A stretch of 64,000 nt of DNA from Daphnia pulex (Eukaryota; Arthropoda; Branchiopoda; Diplostraca; Daphniidae), in NCBI RefSeq assembly GCF_021134715.1, contig NC_060019.1, positions 7,378,001 to 7,442,000 of the forward strand. The letters are read 5' to 3'. Below the pieces are notes generated by a model. The model did no database searches, was not told where the DNA came from, and saw only the letters and a list, made by a program, of their open reading frames with translations. Shown one piece after another: positions 1 to 11,157 of the stretch. The translations under genes were made by a program, and so were the position numbers. Each line of letters begins with the position of its first letter. The first letter of the stretch is position 1.

Positions 1-3000
1 GTTTAGGCTCGTCAGAGATCGGTTCGCTTTTGACTGGTGGGACTTCCGGCATGGGCTCGTCATCCGGCTCGTCGCCGTTGCGCTGAGGGCCGATCGGAGG
101 GGCGGGTTTGCCGTCCCAAGTACCCAGTGGTCCGGCGTTGGCTTCTCCGGACTCTAAAGCTTCGAGGTAGACGCCACCAGCGTGCGGCAAAATCCACAAA
201 CGTCGCCGGAAGCGATCCTGGCCCATATTGAGCGCTCGCAATTGCAAATCGGACAAGGCTAACTGAGTCAACATTTGGGCACTTTGCCGGCCTAAACGTT
301 CAATCTTCCGTTTCAACTCCTCCACAGGAAGATTTCCATCTTCATCCTGTTAATTAATGAAGGATTTTTAAGTTATTGGTTGCCCATAATTTATTCAACG
401 TTGAATTATTTTTTACCTCATCGCCTTGATCTGCATTGTCATCAGCTTCACCCCCACTGTCTTCATCCGCCTCTTCCGGATGTTCTTCGGTTTCGGTGAT
501 TTCATCTTTTTTCTTGCTTCCGCTGGCCGAATGGTTGGTTTCGTCGTGATTTGTCGAATCATCCATCGGGTCCGCTTTGTTGGCCGCCGTGGATGAGAAA
601 TTGATGGATGAACTGATGAGTGACGTTCGATGCTTTTTAGAATGAAGCGTTTTGAGCTTCTTGATTTTCGTGTCCACGATCCAGCGATCTCTGTTTAATC
701 ATCCACAAAATTAAATTGTAAACTTGAAAGTAATTAACTTTGGTAAATAATAAATGTCGTACCTTCTGGCCGTGTTCTGACCCTCGATGGCACCTTCGAT
801 TTGACCAATGACGGCCTTGTTCTGGAGTAATTCGTTGACCATAAATCCCAAAATGGCCGCCTTTTGAGTTGGATTGAGTGATAGGAAAGGCTTGCGTTTA
901 AGCCACTCGGACATGAGGAAGGCTTCCGTGTCCGGATATTCACCGGCGGCCAGCTTCAGAGGGCTGGACGTGATCTTGTCGGCGGCCGGCATTTTCATGT
1001 CACCCAATCCGTTGGCTTGCAAGTAGATGCGCAATATCTCGCTGACGTTGGTCGTCGTAATGTCGGCCTGTTTCAGCGTCTGTCCCAAAAGGGTCGTGTG
1101 CCGGTTGGGGTGCGGAATGCCCGGATCTTCGATGGAGCATACCAGCAAGTGCGTCATGACAGAGAGCAGCTCCTCCTCGGCTTCGCTGTCGTAGAGCAGG
1201 GCTCTCTGGAGACTGTCCAGCGAGGGGAGACTCTCCATGTCAAAGCCCAGCGTTTCGCCGAACGTGTGCAGGAACTCGTAGAGCATCAGGATGTCAGCCA
1301 GGGCCTGAATCAATCAACCGTGATGGATTAGTTTGGGGGGTTGAAGGGATTGGGATTGGGGGACATTAAGATGAATCGAGTTGATATACCTGTCCGGCCA
1401 GCTTGAGGTTGGTGATGCGAGGAATGTCGGGTAAAGGCTTGTGATCCATCAAGGATGTGTCTTCGGTGGGGCTGCGCTGGTCGCGCCACGATTCCAGCTC
1501 GCGTCGACGTTCTTCCATCTTCTTCTCGCGTTCCGCCCGTTTCTCGGCCTTCAATTCCTCGCGTCGTCGCTCGCGATCCTCGTAGCGCTTCCGGGCTTCC
1601 AGCGCTTTGACGACGGCCGTGTGCTGCCGCTTCCTTTCGCGTTCCAGCTCGGCCGTGTAGAAGAGTTCGCGCTGCTTATTGAGCTCCTGGATTTTACGCT
1701 GCTGCTCCTCTTCTCGCAGCCGATCCAGCTCTTCCTGGCGCTTCTTACGGGCTTCCATCAGCTGCTGGGTGCGCAGTTCTCGCTCCTTGCGCTGGGCCTC
1801 TTGTCGTTCCAGCTTTTCCTGCTCGCGCATCTGACGGCGGGCCTCTTTGGCTTCCTGGAGGGCCCGTTCCCGCTCCATTCTCTGCTGGAGTTTGGCTTCC
1901 TGCGCCTGCCGGGCCATCTCTTGCGCTTCCATCCGCTGGGCCACTCGCTGGGCCTCGCGCTGTCGAGTGATGGCCTCCTTCTCCTCTTCCGTCATCCGAC
2001 GGCTGCGCGGCTTCCATCCACGAGCGATGCGGATCTGGTCGACTAAATGTCGCACTTCCGGCTCGCCCAGTCGGATTCCTCTGGCGTTGGGAGATTCGCC
2101 CAGCGGCTGGATGAATTCGCCGACGATGCAGCGCGTGCTGAAACTGAAATTGTCCCGCGTGATGGTTCCAATGCCCTGCCTTTCCAGGTATCGAACCACA
2201 TCCGGATATTGACGGAAGCGGCGACCAGAGGGCGAGTAATAAGTCACTTCGCCGCGAACGCCCGACTTGCCGATGGCACGAATCAGGGTCTCACGTTTCC
2301 AGCCGTGATTCAGCGGGACTCGCAATGCCGATTCGTCAGAGACAAATCGCCGACGCTTCGACGGCCTGTCGTCGCTACCTTCACCGCCATCCGCATTCCG
2401 CTTTCTCGACTCGCCGTCTCCACCTTCGCCCGTTCCGGCCCATCCGTCGTCGCTGTCGATCATCGAGTCATCCTCATCCATACTATCTGCTCCGCATCAA
2501 TGATTCATGTTCAAATTTAATAAATGTTCACAATGAATAATTTAACTAAATTGAAAAATACTCACCGGAATCGTCGCTAGCTGGAGTGTCGTCGTGAGTG
2601 GTTGACTTTCCGTTGCCTCGATGGGACTCGCTGGTCCTGGCCTGGCCGTTTTCCGGCGTCGGTGTACTTTTGCTTCTCGACTGCTCGTTAATCTTGGAAG
2701 CCGGATTGGCTTCCGTCTTGCTACTAGCGCCGTCAGCAGCTGAAGATTTGTTAGGAGTGCTGCTGGAGGATTTGCTGTTGCCGGAAGGCTGGGCGCCAGC
2801 AGATTGAGGCAGGCCTGAAAGTGGATTGCCACCGAAACCGAATCCGCCCAAGAGACTGGCTGCCCGCAGCAGATCCTGGATGGCGTGATTGGCGTCGCTA
2901 CCGCCCGCTTGGCCGCCGGAATTCAAACTGTCTTTGATTCCATTGAGGTAGGCGCTGGATAATTTGGCGTTGCTCAGCTCTTGCATGGCCGTGTACAGCG

Positions 3001-5388
3001 CCTGTACACAAAATTTCAAAAAATGTTTATTCATTTCAATTCCGTTTTATGACAACTCTATTAATTCCAACTTACCAAATTATCTTTCATGGCTTTCATT
3101 TCGGCGGCGGAAGCCTGGCTCGATCCGACATTGCTGGCCGCGTGAGCCTGCGGAGCCGAGACTGTGGGCGCACTGCTGCTGTTGTAACCTCCACTTCCGG
3201 CGCCAGGGCTGGTGCTGCGCTGGTTGCGACTCTGGGCCAGCAAAGAAGCAACAGTGTTCTTCTTGGGCATGGACACACCGCGGCCCAGCCTAGAGCTGGA
3301 CGTGGATGAAGACAAAGTGGCCGACGAAGACGACGACGAGGTCGGCTGCTGCGACGGCTCCTCTTTGGCTTTCATCGAGAGATTCAGTGGCGCCTCTTCC
3401 GACGAGGTCGTCGACTGTGATGTGCTGGGCTTCCCAATCAGCGAGCTGACATCCAGCGCCAAGGGTTTGCCGTTGACGGTTTGGCTTCGAGCTTTTGTCC
3501 CGTTGTTGATGGTGTTGTTGTTGAGGCTGCTGGTTGTCGTCACCGTGACGGAGCTGCTGGTCGTGGCCGGTAAACGAAGCAGTTGAACGGCTGCCGAATC
3601 CATCGAATGTCGATCCTGGGGAAAACAAAAATAGGAGAATTTGGTGAGTGGTGGTGAATCATGGCAGATATTTGAAATGACTGGACTTACTGCTGATTTC
3701 TTGCCGGATCGTTTCTTGTCCTCGTTGGCGGGTGAAGAAGAAGAAGTCGACTGGGCTGATTGAACCGACTGGACGGCTGCGGCCATGGCTGGTGGCATGG
3801 CCAGGGAGGCGAGTGGATTGCCGAAGAAAGGATACGACATGGCCATGGAAGAGAGAGACGACAAACTGGAACTGGGTGTCGTGGCCGATCCGGAAGTGTG
3901 GACCGAGACGGAGGCCGGTTCCAGATTGTTGGAGGTGTTGGCCCTCCGTCGATTTTTGCTGCTGGAACTGCTCTTACGGTTGGCGGAACTGCTAGTGGTA
4001 GGGGTGGCAGTCTGAGCGGCCGATTCGGGAGTCATGAATTTGAGTTCAGTTCCGGCGGGTGGACGAGATTTGCCACTTGACGGAGTCGAGGTATTGGCCG
4101 GCTGATAGGGCGAGGCTGTCGAGGCGGAAGGAATAGGCTGCGTGCTGAGTGAATCCCGCACGATGGGATTGGAACTGTTGCGCGACGACGACGACGAGCT
4201 TTTCGCCGATTTGCCGCCAACGTTTCCGGAATGTGCCGCCGCGTTCATGGCCATCGTGTAGCTGGCCAGCATGCTGTCGGCCGCCGAGAGGCCGCTAAAT
4301 CCGGGGATCCCGTGGAATGTTGAGGAAGAAGCGGCGGCGGCGGCGGAAGAGGACGAAGCGCCACCGCCGCCACGACCGGACGAAGAACCAGCGGAAGCGG
4401 ATGCGGCAGCGTGCTGCAACCGGGCCAAGTAATCCATTTGTGAAGCTACCTGCCACCAGGCGGCCTGAGCTGCTGCGTCTGAGTTGGGGGGAAAAGAAGA
4501 AAAGGATCGATCGTTAAATTCTTCCGAAAATTGTTCCTCCCACAAAACGTCTCTCGTCTTGACGTCTTGCGTCTCGCGTGTTTACTGGCTTGATTGCTGG
4601 ACGAGGGAGGGGCGAAAGGTGACGGGCCGCCTTGACCCAGTAGACCGTAGCCGGACATCGGAGCCATCGGGTTGTAACTAGCCGGAATTCCGGCAGCAAA
4701 CAACGAATGCGCTATACAATAGAATGTTATATTACATTATTATTATTATGATTATTATTAACGTCGTTACATTTACCAAGTACATAACTGTTACTCACTT
4801 ATGATTAGTTTATTTCATCCCTTCAATGTGAGAGAAAAAACCAATAAAACAAAACAACAAATAAAAGGTGGTGGGAAAACAGCCACAAGATGGCAGTTTA
4901 GTCTGGAAAACCAGTTTAATGCGCTTTTACTTTGTAAGTTGTTGAGAGAGTTATTCAAGTTCATCTGACGGAAACAATGGAGTTACGACGGCCGCGGGAA
5001 GAAGAAAAAAAAAGAAAGAAAAAACAAGACAAAACAGAAATGGGCTGGTTTTTCCCATAGGGACAGGTCTGGTTTTTTTTTGTTTTATGTTTTTTTTTTC
5101 GGGACTGTCACGAAACAAGGAAGCGAATGTTTTTTTATTTCTTGCTTGATTTGTGATCGAGATAATAAAAGAGAATTCTAAGAAAAAATAATGTAACTAG
5201 TACGTACCAAAGAGGGCTGAAGGATCGAGGAGTCCGAGGGCGTTCATAGCTGCAGCTTGGGCTTGAGCTTGCTGGGCCTGCTGGACACTCATGGCGGACG
5301 ATGAGCTTCCATGATGATTCGGCGTGCCTCTGTGACTCTCGCCACCTCCGTTGCTCGCCTTTGCCTCCCGATCCGAGGCCGAATCCAT
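1..5388 (-). CDS. BAZ2-like (tou): BAZ2/toutatis-like chromatin remodelling subunit, 5' (N-terminal) part
   Basis: Nine coding exons read on the minus strand: 5388-5208, 4711-4586, 4478-3692 (last base 3691), 3615-3076, 3001-2566, 2486-1390, 1304-763, 690-417 and 346 to the window edge. All junctions are GT-AG and keep codon phase, giving 1443 codons so far. Residues 1-690 are low-complexity Ser/Ala/Thr-rich. An MBD/TAM-type domain lies at about 745-812 (WKRETLIRAIGKSGVRGEV), a long Arg/Glu coiled coil at about 855-1030, a DDT domain at about 1059-1115 (ADILMLYEFLHTFGETLG), a WHIM1-like helix at about 1190-1235, and a WHIM2-like block in the last exon (GQDRFRRRLWILPHAGGVY). This MBD-DDT-WHIM order is that of BAZ2A/BAZ2B and Drosophila toutatis, nuclear regulatory subunits of ISWI remodellers. 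The PHD finger and bromodomain expected at the C-terminus lie beyond position 1. The start ATG (5388) follows an acceptor at 5402-5401. Confidence 0.88.
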
Positions 5389-6471
5389 TGTCGATTCAAC
5401 CTGACAAACCAAAACAAACGTCAACCCATCAAATTCAAATTCATTTCTGGGATAAATATTCAGCGAGAGAAACTGGCGGCCATCATCATCATTCTGGCAT
5501 GTCAGAAACCCAAGAAAAACAAATGAGGCCGATTGTTTTTCGTTTGTTCTGTCCGTCTCACAAAGTAGAGCAATGAACTCGGATTGGCCAGTTGTTTTTT
5601 CTTTCCTCTCGAGTGTTGTCTGTGTGTGTGTGTATGCGTGAGTATGTCGACTAAAAATACATGGGAAAACTAGAAAGAGAAAAAGGCCCGGCGTGATGAG
5701 CCGAAGACGAAGGGTAGAAAAGAAGAAAAAAAGGTTCCATGCGCCGTGACCAATTCTCTCTACTATATCTACGTTTCTCTTATATATTTTTTTCTTTTCT
5801 CAGTTCTTCTTCTTTCTTTCTGGAGACGCCGCAAGCCAACGACTCTGCCGTTAGAGGTCTCTACCTTTTAATAATCGAGAAACGGTAGGGAAAAAAAGAG
5901 AAAAAATCAAACGACCTGGAATTGGGCGAGAAAAAAGATCAGCAACCTCCTCTACCGAGAGTTTTGTGCCACTGCAGAAGAAAATGAAAAAACGTCGGCG
6001 GTGGGGAGGAACATGTCGCAATTTTTTGGCGATGGTAGCTGCCTAGAGGTCAGTGAGACGCCGACAACAATTCGAAGAAATAGAAGAAAAACGTTTAAAC
6101 GCCGCCAGCCTCTTCTTCTTCTTCTTCTCTTCCGCAGGGCGAAAAAAACTCTCCATCATCATGGTTTAGAGAAACCTTTTATGTTATATTTTCAAATAGT
6201 ATAAAAACTCTGGGGTCTTTCCATACGCCCCCTCCCGAGAGCTGTGTCTGGGCCGGCTCTCATGAAGAGAAATAAGAAGAAGAAGATTCTTCTTTTTCCC
6301 CCCCATACGAAAGAGGTCAATCGGGCGTCGATTGGAGACAAAAGCCACCCCCTGCGCTATCTTCTTTCCCTTTTTTTTATTCGGAACCGGTCGATCGTTG
6401 GCTCGCAAGTTTTCGGATGGAAACGGGCGGATCCATATATCCAGGCGAAATATATAAAAAGGACGGCCAGG

Positions 6472-6484
6472 GAGAGAGAGAGAG
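6472..6484. repeat. (GA)n microsatellite
   Basis: A short alternating GA run directly followed by a G-run, inside the purine-rich part of the probable first intron of the BAZ2-like gene. GA runs can bind GAGA-type factors in arthropods; no function is claimed. Confidence 0.7.
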
Positions 6485-7428
6485 GGGGGAGCGCTTTATG
6501 GCGGAGGGGAGCGACAGACTTGGAAGGAAGAAGAAAATGGTGGGGGCCTGTTTTCATCCGTCTCGGATTTCTCTTTGTCTACTTCCAGTTGAGTAGGGGA
6601 CGGACAGTTTGAAAAGAACATTTCAACCAAGTTGCAAATCAATTCCGTCATCGCGATTCACTTGTTGCTAAAATAAATAATTCGGCAAATCTCTTTTTTT
6701 TCGATTTTCAACGGACGTGAAGAGTGTAGAGAGAAATGGCGACTGAAAAGTCTAATGATGAGAGTGTGTGTGTGTGTGTAGGATCTTGGGAATCGTGACA
6801 AGTAACATTGAAAGAAAGAGGGTGGTGGTGGTGGTGGAAAAAAAGAGCTAGCCTCTCTGAAACTTCTTCTTCTTCTTCTTTCTCTAGCTTTGGAAACACA
6901 CACACAAAGGAAATAAAGAGAGTGCCGAGTGGGAGGAGCGCAGTGTAGAAAGAAAACCGGTTTGGTAGCGGTTCTACGACCGGATCGAACCAAACTCGTG
7001 ACTCTTCAAATCATCCCGACAGCTCCGACTCTCTTCTCTACTTCGGTCCCCCCTTTTCTTTACACACACACACACTCACATACACAAACTATTGAAGAAT
7101 ATACCTCGGACTCATTGGATTGCAATCCGCACCCGAGTGACAATCAATATCACTTTTCGTACCGAAATAGAAAAGCGGATTGGATTTGAGCAAGTCACAC
7201 TCTCAATGTTGTTTTTTTGATCGAATTAGTCGCAACACCTGTCCTTCTTGCATAATCAACGCCAAAGTTAGAAATAAAAGAGCATTTTATCTTCTAAAAA
7301 TAGGAAAAAAAATAAAAATACAAAAAATGTTTTTTTGAAAAGAGTTCTAAAAGGGCTGATGCCCTCGTCTGACATTCTCGGTGTCATCGCGACGCGTAGT
7401 GAGCGCGTCATTTTTAGTGAGGCCCTGC

Positions 7429-7466
7429 GTGCGTGTGTGTGTGCGCGCGCGCTCTCTCTCTCTCTT
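7429..7466. repeat. (TG)n-(GC)n-(CT)n compound microsatellite
   Basis: Alternating TG passes into GC and then CT dinucleotides without a break. This explains several short spurious reading frames around it. Confidence 0.75.
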
Positions 7467-8924
7467 TGTCCCGGAGATGTTCCGCTCACGTCCCTTTTAC
7501 TTATTTTTCTTCTTCTTCGTTCTTCTTCTTCGCCAGATTCGTGAGCTCTCTCACACTCTGTGAGAAGAAGAAACATAGAAATGGTAGCAGCAGCAGCAGC
7601 GCACAACAACCGAGAGAGAGAGAGAGAGAAAAATAGATGTATTATAAAATATATAACCAAGCACACAGATCGCCCGGAGCTGTTCCAATCCCCAAGGTCT
7701 CTCTCTCTCTCTTTTGGGCCGGAATCAGAAAAGAATGGAAACACATTTTTGTTGTGTGTGTCTTATTCAACATCCTGTTTTTTTACTGTGGTGGCTAGGC
7801 AGATTTTTTCGGTGGGTTTCGTTGTATGTTCGTTTTGAAGAGAAAATTCAACAAGCGAAGATGGGACCCAATGAATCTAACCTGTGTGCTGGACAAGCCC
7901 TTAGGGACCCAGACGGACCAGATATGTTGTAGTGCGTACATGGACGCGCGCAGGACCGGATCGATTTCCACATTACACAATTGGGGAGTGAAAAAGTAAA
8001 AAAAAAAAAAAAGTTTTTATTTTATTTTCCCAGGTCTGTGTGTGTGTGTCTGTCTCGTGTGTTGATGGTGGCGGCTGCTTAGCAACCTCTCCAAAGTCGT
8101 GCTCTAAGCGCAATCATATTGTCCATCACGCATACGTGGACACAAATGCATTAGTGTACGCACACACCTCTGGTTCAAATATGCATTGCGACTGGCATGA
8201 ATAATCTAATTCCACTACAAGAAAAACTGATGAATGAACTTTTGACTAGACTCCACCCTTTTTTCTAAACTGTCTCCATACACACCCGCATGATAAGCGC
8301 GTCGCCATGTTTTTCGTATCGAGTTATCCAATCGCGTGAATTTTTATTTCAATCTGGATGGAATGTCAACAGCGCAGGATCGACAGCTGCCCGTTGTTGG
8401 TAAATGGATGCGGGTGCTAAAGCGGCAGATGGTCACGTGACGTTTACTGCTGGTCGCTCTCGGCATACCAAGAAAAAGAAAAAACAAGGAAAAAATGGCC
8501 GATAATCAAACTCGGGGATTATAGAGTTGACCTTGCCTAACGCTCAGGCTCGATGCTAGTCGACATTTACGGTGGTAGTGTGGGGGGGTTATAAAAATGT
8601 GGGCCAATGTCAAGGTCGCAGACCACGTGGACCGTTGATTGACTTTTTTCTCTCTTAATTCAGCCAATTGATTATCCGAGATTATCCGTGTGACTAGTGG
8701 TGGGGGGGGGGGCCTAGAGAGTCGTCGCCGTCGTCTGCTACTGCGGCCTCCGCCATGACGGTGAAAAATCTATTGGAAAGAATAAAAAAGAACGGGGGCC
8801 TTTGCCAAGCGACCGAGGAGAAACCGTTGTGCGTGTGTGTGGAGGGGAAAGAGAACGCTCGCCCCTCCTGCTCGATCAGAGAGCGAAGGCGCTCGGCCAA
8901 TTGTATGTGATGTGCACCAAAAAA

Positions 8925-8951
8925 GAGTGAGAGAGAAAGAGAGAGAGAGAA
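8925..8951. repeat. (GA)n-rich tract
   Basis: Interrupted GA dinucleotide run followed by G-rich sequence and a GGT repeat near 8990-9005. Confidence 0.7.
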
Positions 8952-9189
8952 GGGGGGCCATGGCTTTTTAGCGGGTGGGCTGAGTGCGGGGTGGTGGTGG
9001 TGGTGAGGTGGGGAGAGCTAGCGTCTGTACGCCACCGAAGCACGACAAGAGCCTTACACACACAAAATGTCTGCCACTTTAAGTTTTCTTTTACTTGTCT
9101 CTGATTGCTTCGACGGGAGAAAAACAACAGGAAAAAAAATGATCGGCCATGTTTGTTGTTCGGGCATAGACTAGATAGTCATCACTCAC

Positions 9190-9330
9190 CTGTTTCAAAG
9201 ATATCCGACAATGGCCGAGTTATTCGAGATATTTCTTTGTGTGCTGAGCGCGCGCATAACACAACACACACACACACACGAACGAAGAACAAGATGAGCA
9301 CACACTTGGACAGCTAAATCGAAACTGACT
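9190..9330 (-). other. Candidate non-coding first exon of the BAZ2-like gene
   Basis: The only support is a near-consensus minus-strand donor right after position 9190 (CTTTGAAACAG|GTGAGTGA) and its placement upstream of the start-codon exon. The transcription start is not visible; 9330 is an arbitrary outer bound. RNA evidence would decide. Confidence 0.3.
9261..9279. repeat. (CA)n microsatellite
   Basis: Alternating CA run close to the candidate first exon of the BAZ2-like gene. Confidence 0.7.
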
Positions 9331-9740
9331 GGCCTCGGAGGCTGACACTGCACTTCATAACCAGGAAAAAACCGAATAAATGAATAACGCCGTTCCTATG
9401 ATGGTGATGATGATGACCAGTTTCTAGATGAATGATAATCACCGATAAATACAACAATCAAATCACAGATGAATGCAATAAATGTGTGTCAGCAGATCTC
9501 GGGGCCGTCCATCCAGCTGTCTGTCTAATTTCGGACGCGCAAATACTCAAAAGTTTTCCGACACTTTTAATAGCCGAGACGAGGACGGTTCTTTTCGCCA
9601 CCGCACTAGTCGGCTCCTCGTTGTTTTCTGTCCCCCGATATTATAACGGCGCCATCCATCATCAGGCTCGCTAAACAAGACGAATGCCCGCCAGCTTTCA
9701 ACCCAGTGGAGGGGGGAAATGCGTCCGGGCTGGCAGACGA

Positions 9741-9753
9741 CGCCATCTAGCGG
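9741..9753 (+). promoter_or_regulatory. CTCF-like insulator motif
   Basis: CGCCATCTAGCGG closely matches the arthropod (Drosophila-type) CTCF core as I remember it. It lies between two divergently transcribed genes, where an insulator would be plausible. A nearly identical stretch, sharing the flank GCAGACGAC, recurs in each array unit near 27375. Motif match only; binding is not shown. Confidence 0.4.
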
Positions 9754-10350
9754 CAAACGGTTGAAAACAATCACCGGATTTGCCTCAGCCTCGATATGCT
9801 AATGAGACACGCTCGTTGCCCATCCAGATGCAATCAAATGATAATTATAGACATTGGGCAGATTCTCGAACAATCTTTGACGTGATGATGACGTTACTAT
9901 TCAAAGATGCCGAAACTTTTCTGACGTATATAAAACTTGTGCCCCAGTTCGTCGAACAAGAAAACGAGTTTCAGTTTATTCTTGGGAAATCTTGAAACTT
10001 GGATTTCACAATACAAAAGAATTGTGCTTGCTGGTTTCTTTGCTGACGTAGTCCATCCGCCAGGGGACTCTGGCAGTGGTGTCGTTGAGACACTGACCCT
10101 TTCAACGTTTGTTAAGTCAGCGAAATCGGGCCCGTTTAATGTGTTGTTTGGTATTGGTAAAAAAGGGTCGGCGAACGTGACAACAACATAAAAAGAAGGA
10201 GAGAGTCGAGTAGATAAAAAAAGAAAGAAAAAATCATGGAGGGACGAGTTGGGAGAGTTGGGAGGCGGGTGGTGGAAATGTACAGAAAAGACACAAGTCG
10301 AAAAGAGCCAGCGTTTCTGTTGCGAGCGTCGACGCCCGAGGACGGCGACA

Positions 10351-10358
10351 TGACGTCA
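10351..10358. promoter_or_regulatory. CRE/ATF palindrome
   Basis: A full TGACGTCA palindrome, the classic CREB/ATF site, about 0.8 kb upstream of the PMPCA start codon. An 8-bp motif can occur by chance. Confidence 0.3.
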
Positions 10359-11157
10359 TGGGCTGATTGCCTTGCAATCCCGTTCACATGAGTCCCCCCC
10401 CCTCCGCTACCGCACCCTACGTTTTGGACAGAAAAAAAAGGGTAACGAATGACGGCTCGTTCGAATCCTCTTGGCGTCCCCGATTTATCACCGCCATTGC
10501 CGTTTCATCTCCACGGCACTCGCTTCTCATTTCTTTCTCCATCTTTGACCTGCTGATCGCTCTCCCCCTGTATGACCACCAGGAAATCTAAGAATGTTTT
10601 TCGACATTTGGGAAAGAACCTGACGTACACTATGGGCGTTTCCGCCCTTCAGGTCATTTCGTCATTCAACCGATTATTGACGTCTTGACCATGTAGACCG
10701 GCATAGTCATCATTTGTCAATGCATCGTTTGTTATCATTTTTATTTTTAAACTTTCTCCTCAAAGGAATACAAAGCTGTTATCTAGAAACTCCCGCTTAA
10801 TACGAAAGAACGCAGTAGGAATGTATAACTAATGAAGAGACGAAATTAAGTTTTAACGAGAGGCTTCGACACCTGCGAATGTGACATGTCTAATACACAA
10901 TCTGTGACATGAAATTTTGACGAGACGCAAGTCTTGATCGTAAACAAAGAGAATTTTTTTCCTATTGTGTTTTGCATCAAGTAGTTTTCATGTTGGATCA
11001 TAGGTGGCTTACCGGTCCCTAGCAGACGAAATTGCTCACATGTCATTTAAAAGAGATTCTGATAAGGGATTACTTCATAGCTCAATAAGCTTGTTGAAAA
11101 CAATATTCGCTTGGTTGAGAATATCTTTAAGACATTGCGATTACGACAGCTGACTAA

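Larger units (their letters stand above)
5401..9189 (-). other. Probable first intron of the BAZ2-like gene, with simple repeats
   Basis: No convincing coding exon is seen. On the minus strand a strong donor (CAG|GTGAGTG, exon end 9190) and the acceptor at 5402-5401 just before the start-codon exon would bracket one intron of about 3.8 kb. A second donor-like site (ACAG|GTTAGA) near 7880 could mark an alternative 5' exon. The stretch is rich in GA/CT and CA/TG runs, T-runs and CTT triplet runs, so the short open frames in it look like low-complexity artefacts. Intron assignment is inference from splice-like sites only. Confidence 0.45.
9331..11157. other. Intergenic region between divergent BAZ2-like and PMPCA genes
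   Basis: No supported coding sequence. It must hold the promoters of both divergent genes. Two regulatory-looking motifs are listed separately: a CTCF-like site at 9741 and a CRE palindrome at 10351. Open frames here are short, lack recognisable domains and have no splice partners. Confidence 0.5.

Noticed and set aside
1441-2046. 201-codon plus-strand frame over the BAZ2 coiled coil
   Set aside because: Leucine-rich antisense of Glu/Lys/Arg codons; the minus-strand model is phase-perfect and domain-supported.
6658-7838. Several open frames of 60-160 codons in the purine/pyrimidine-rich region
   Set aside because: Made of microsatellite and CTT/GA runs; no domain and no splice partners.
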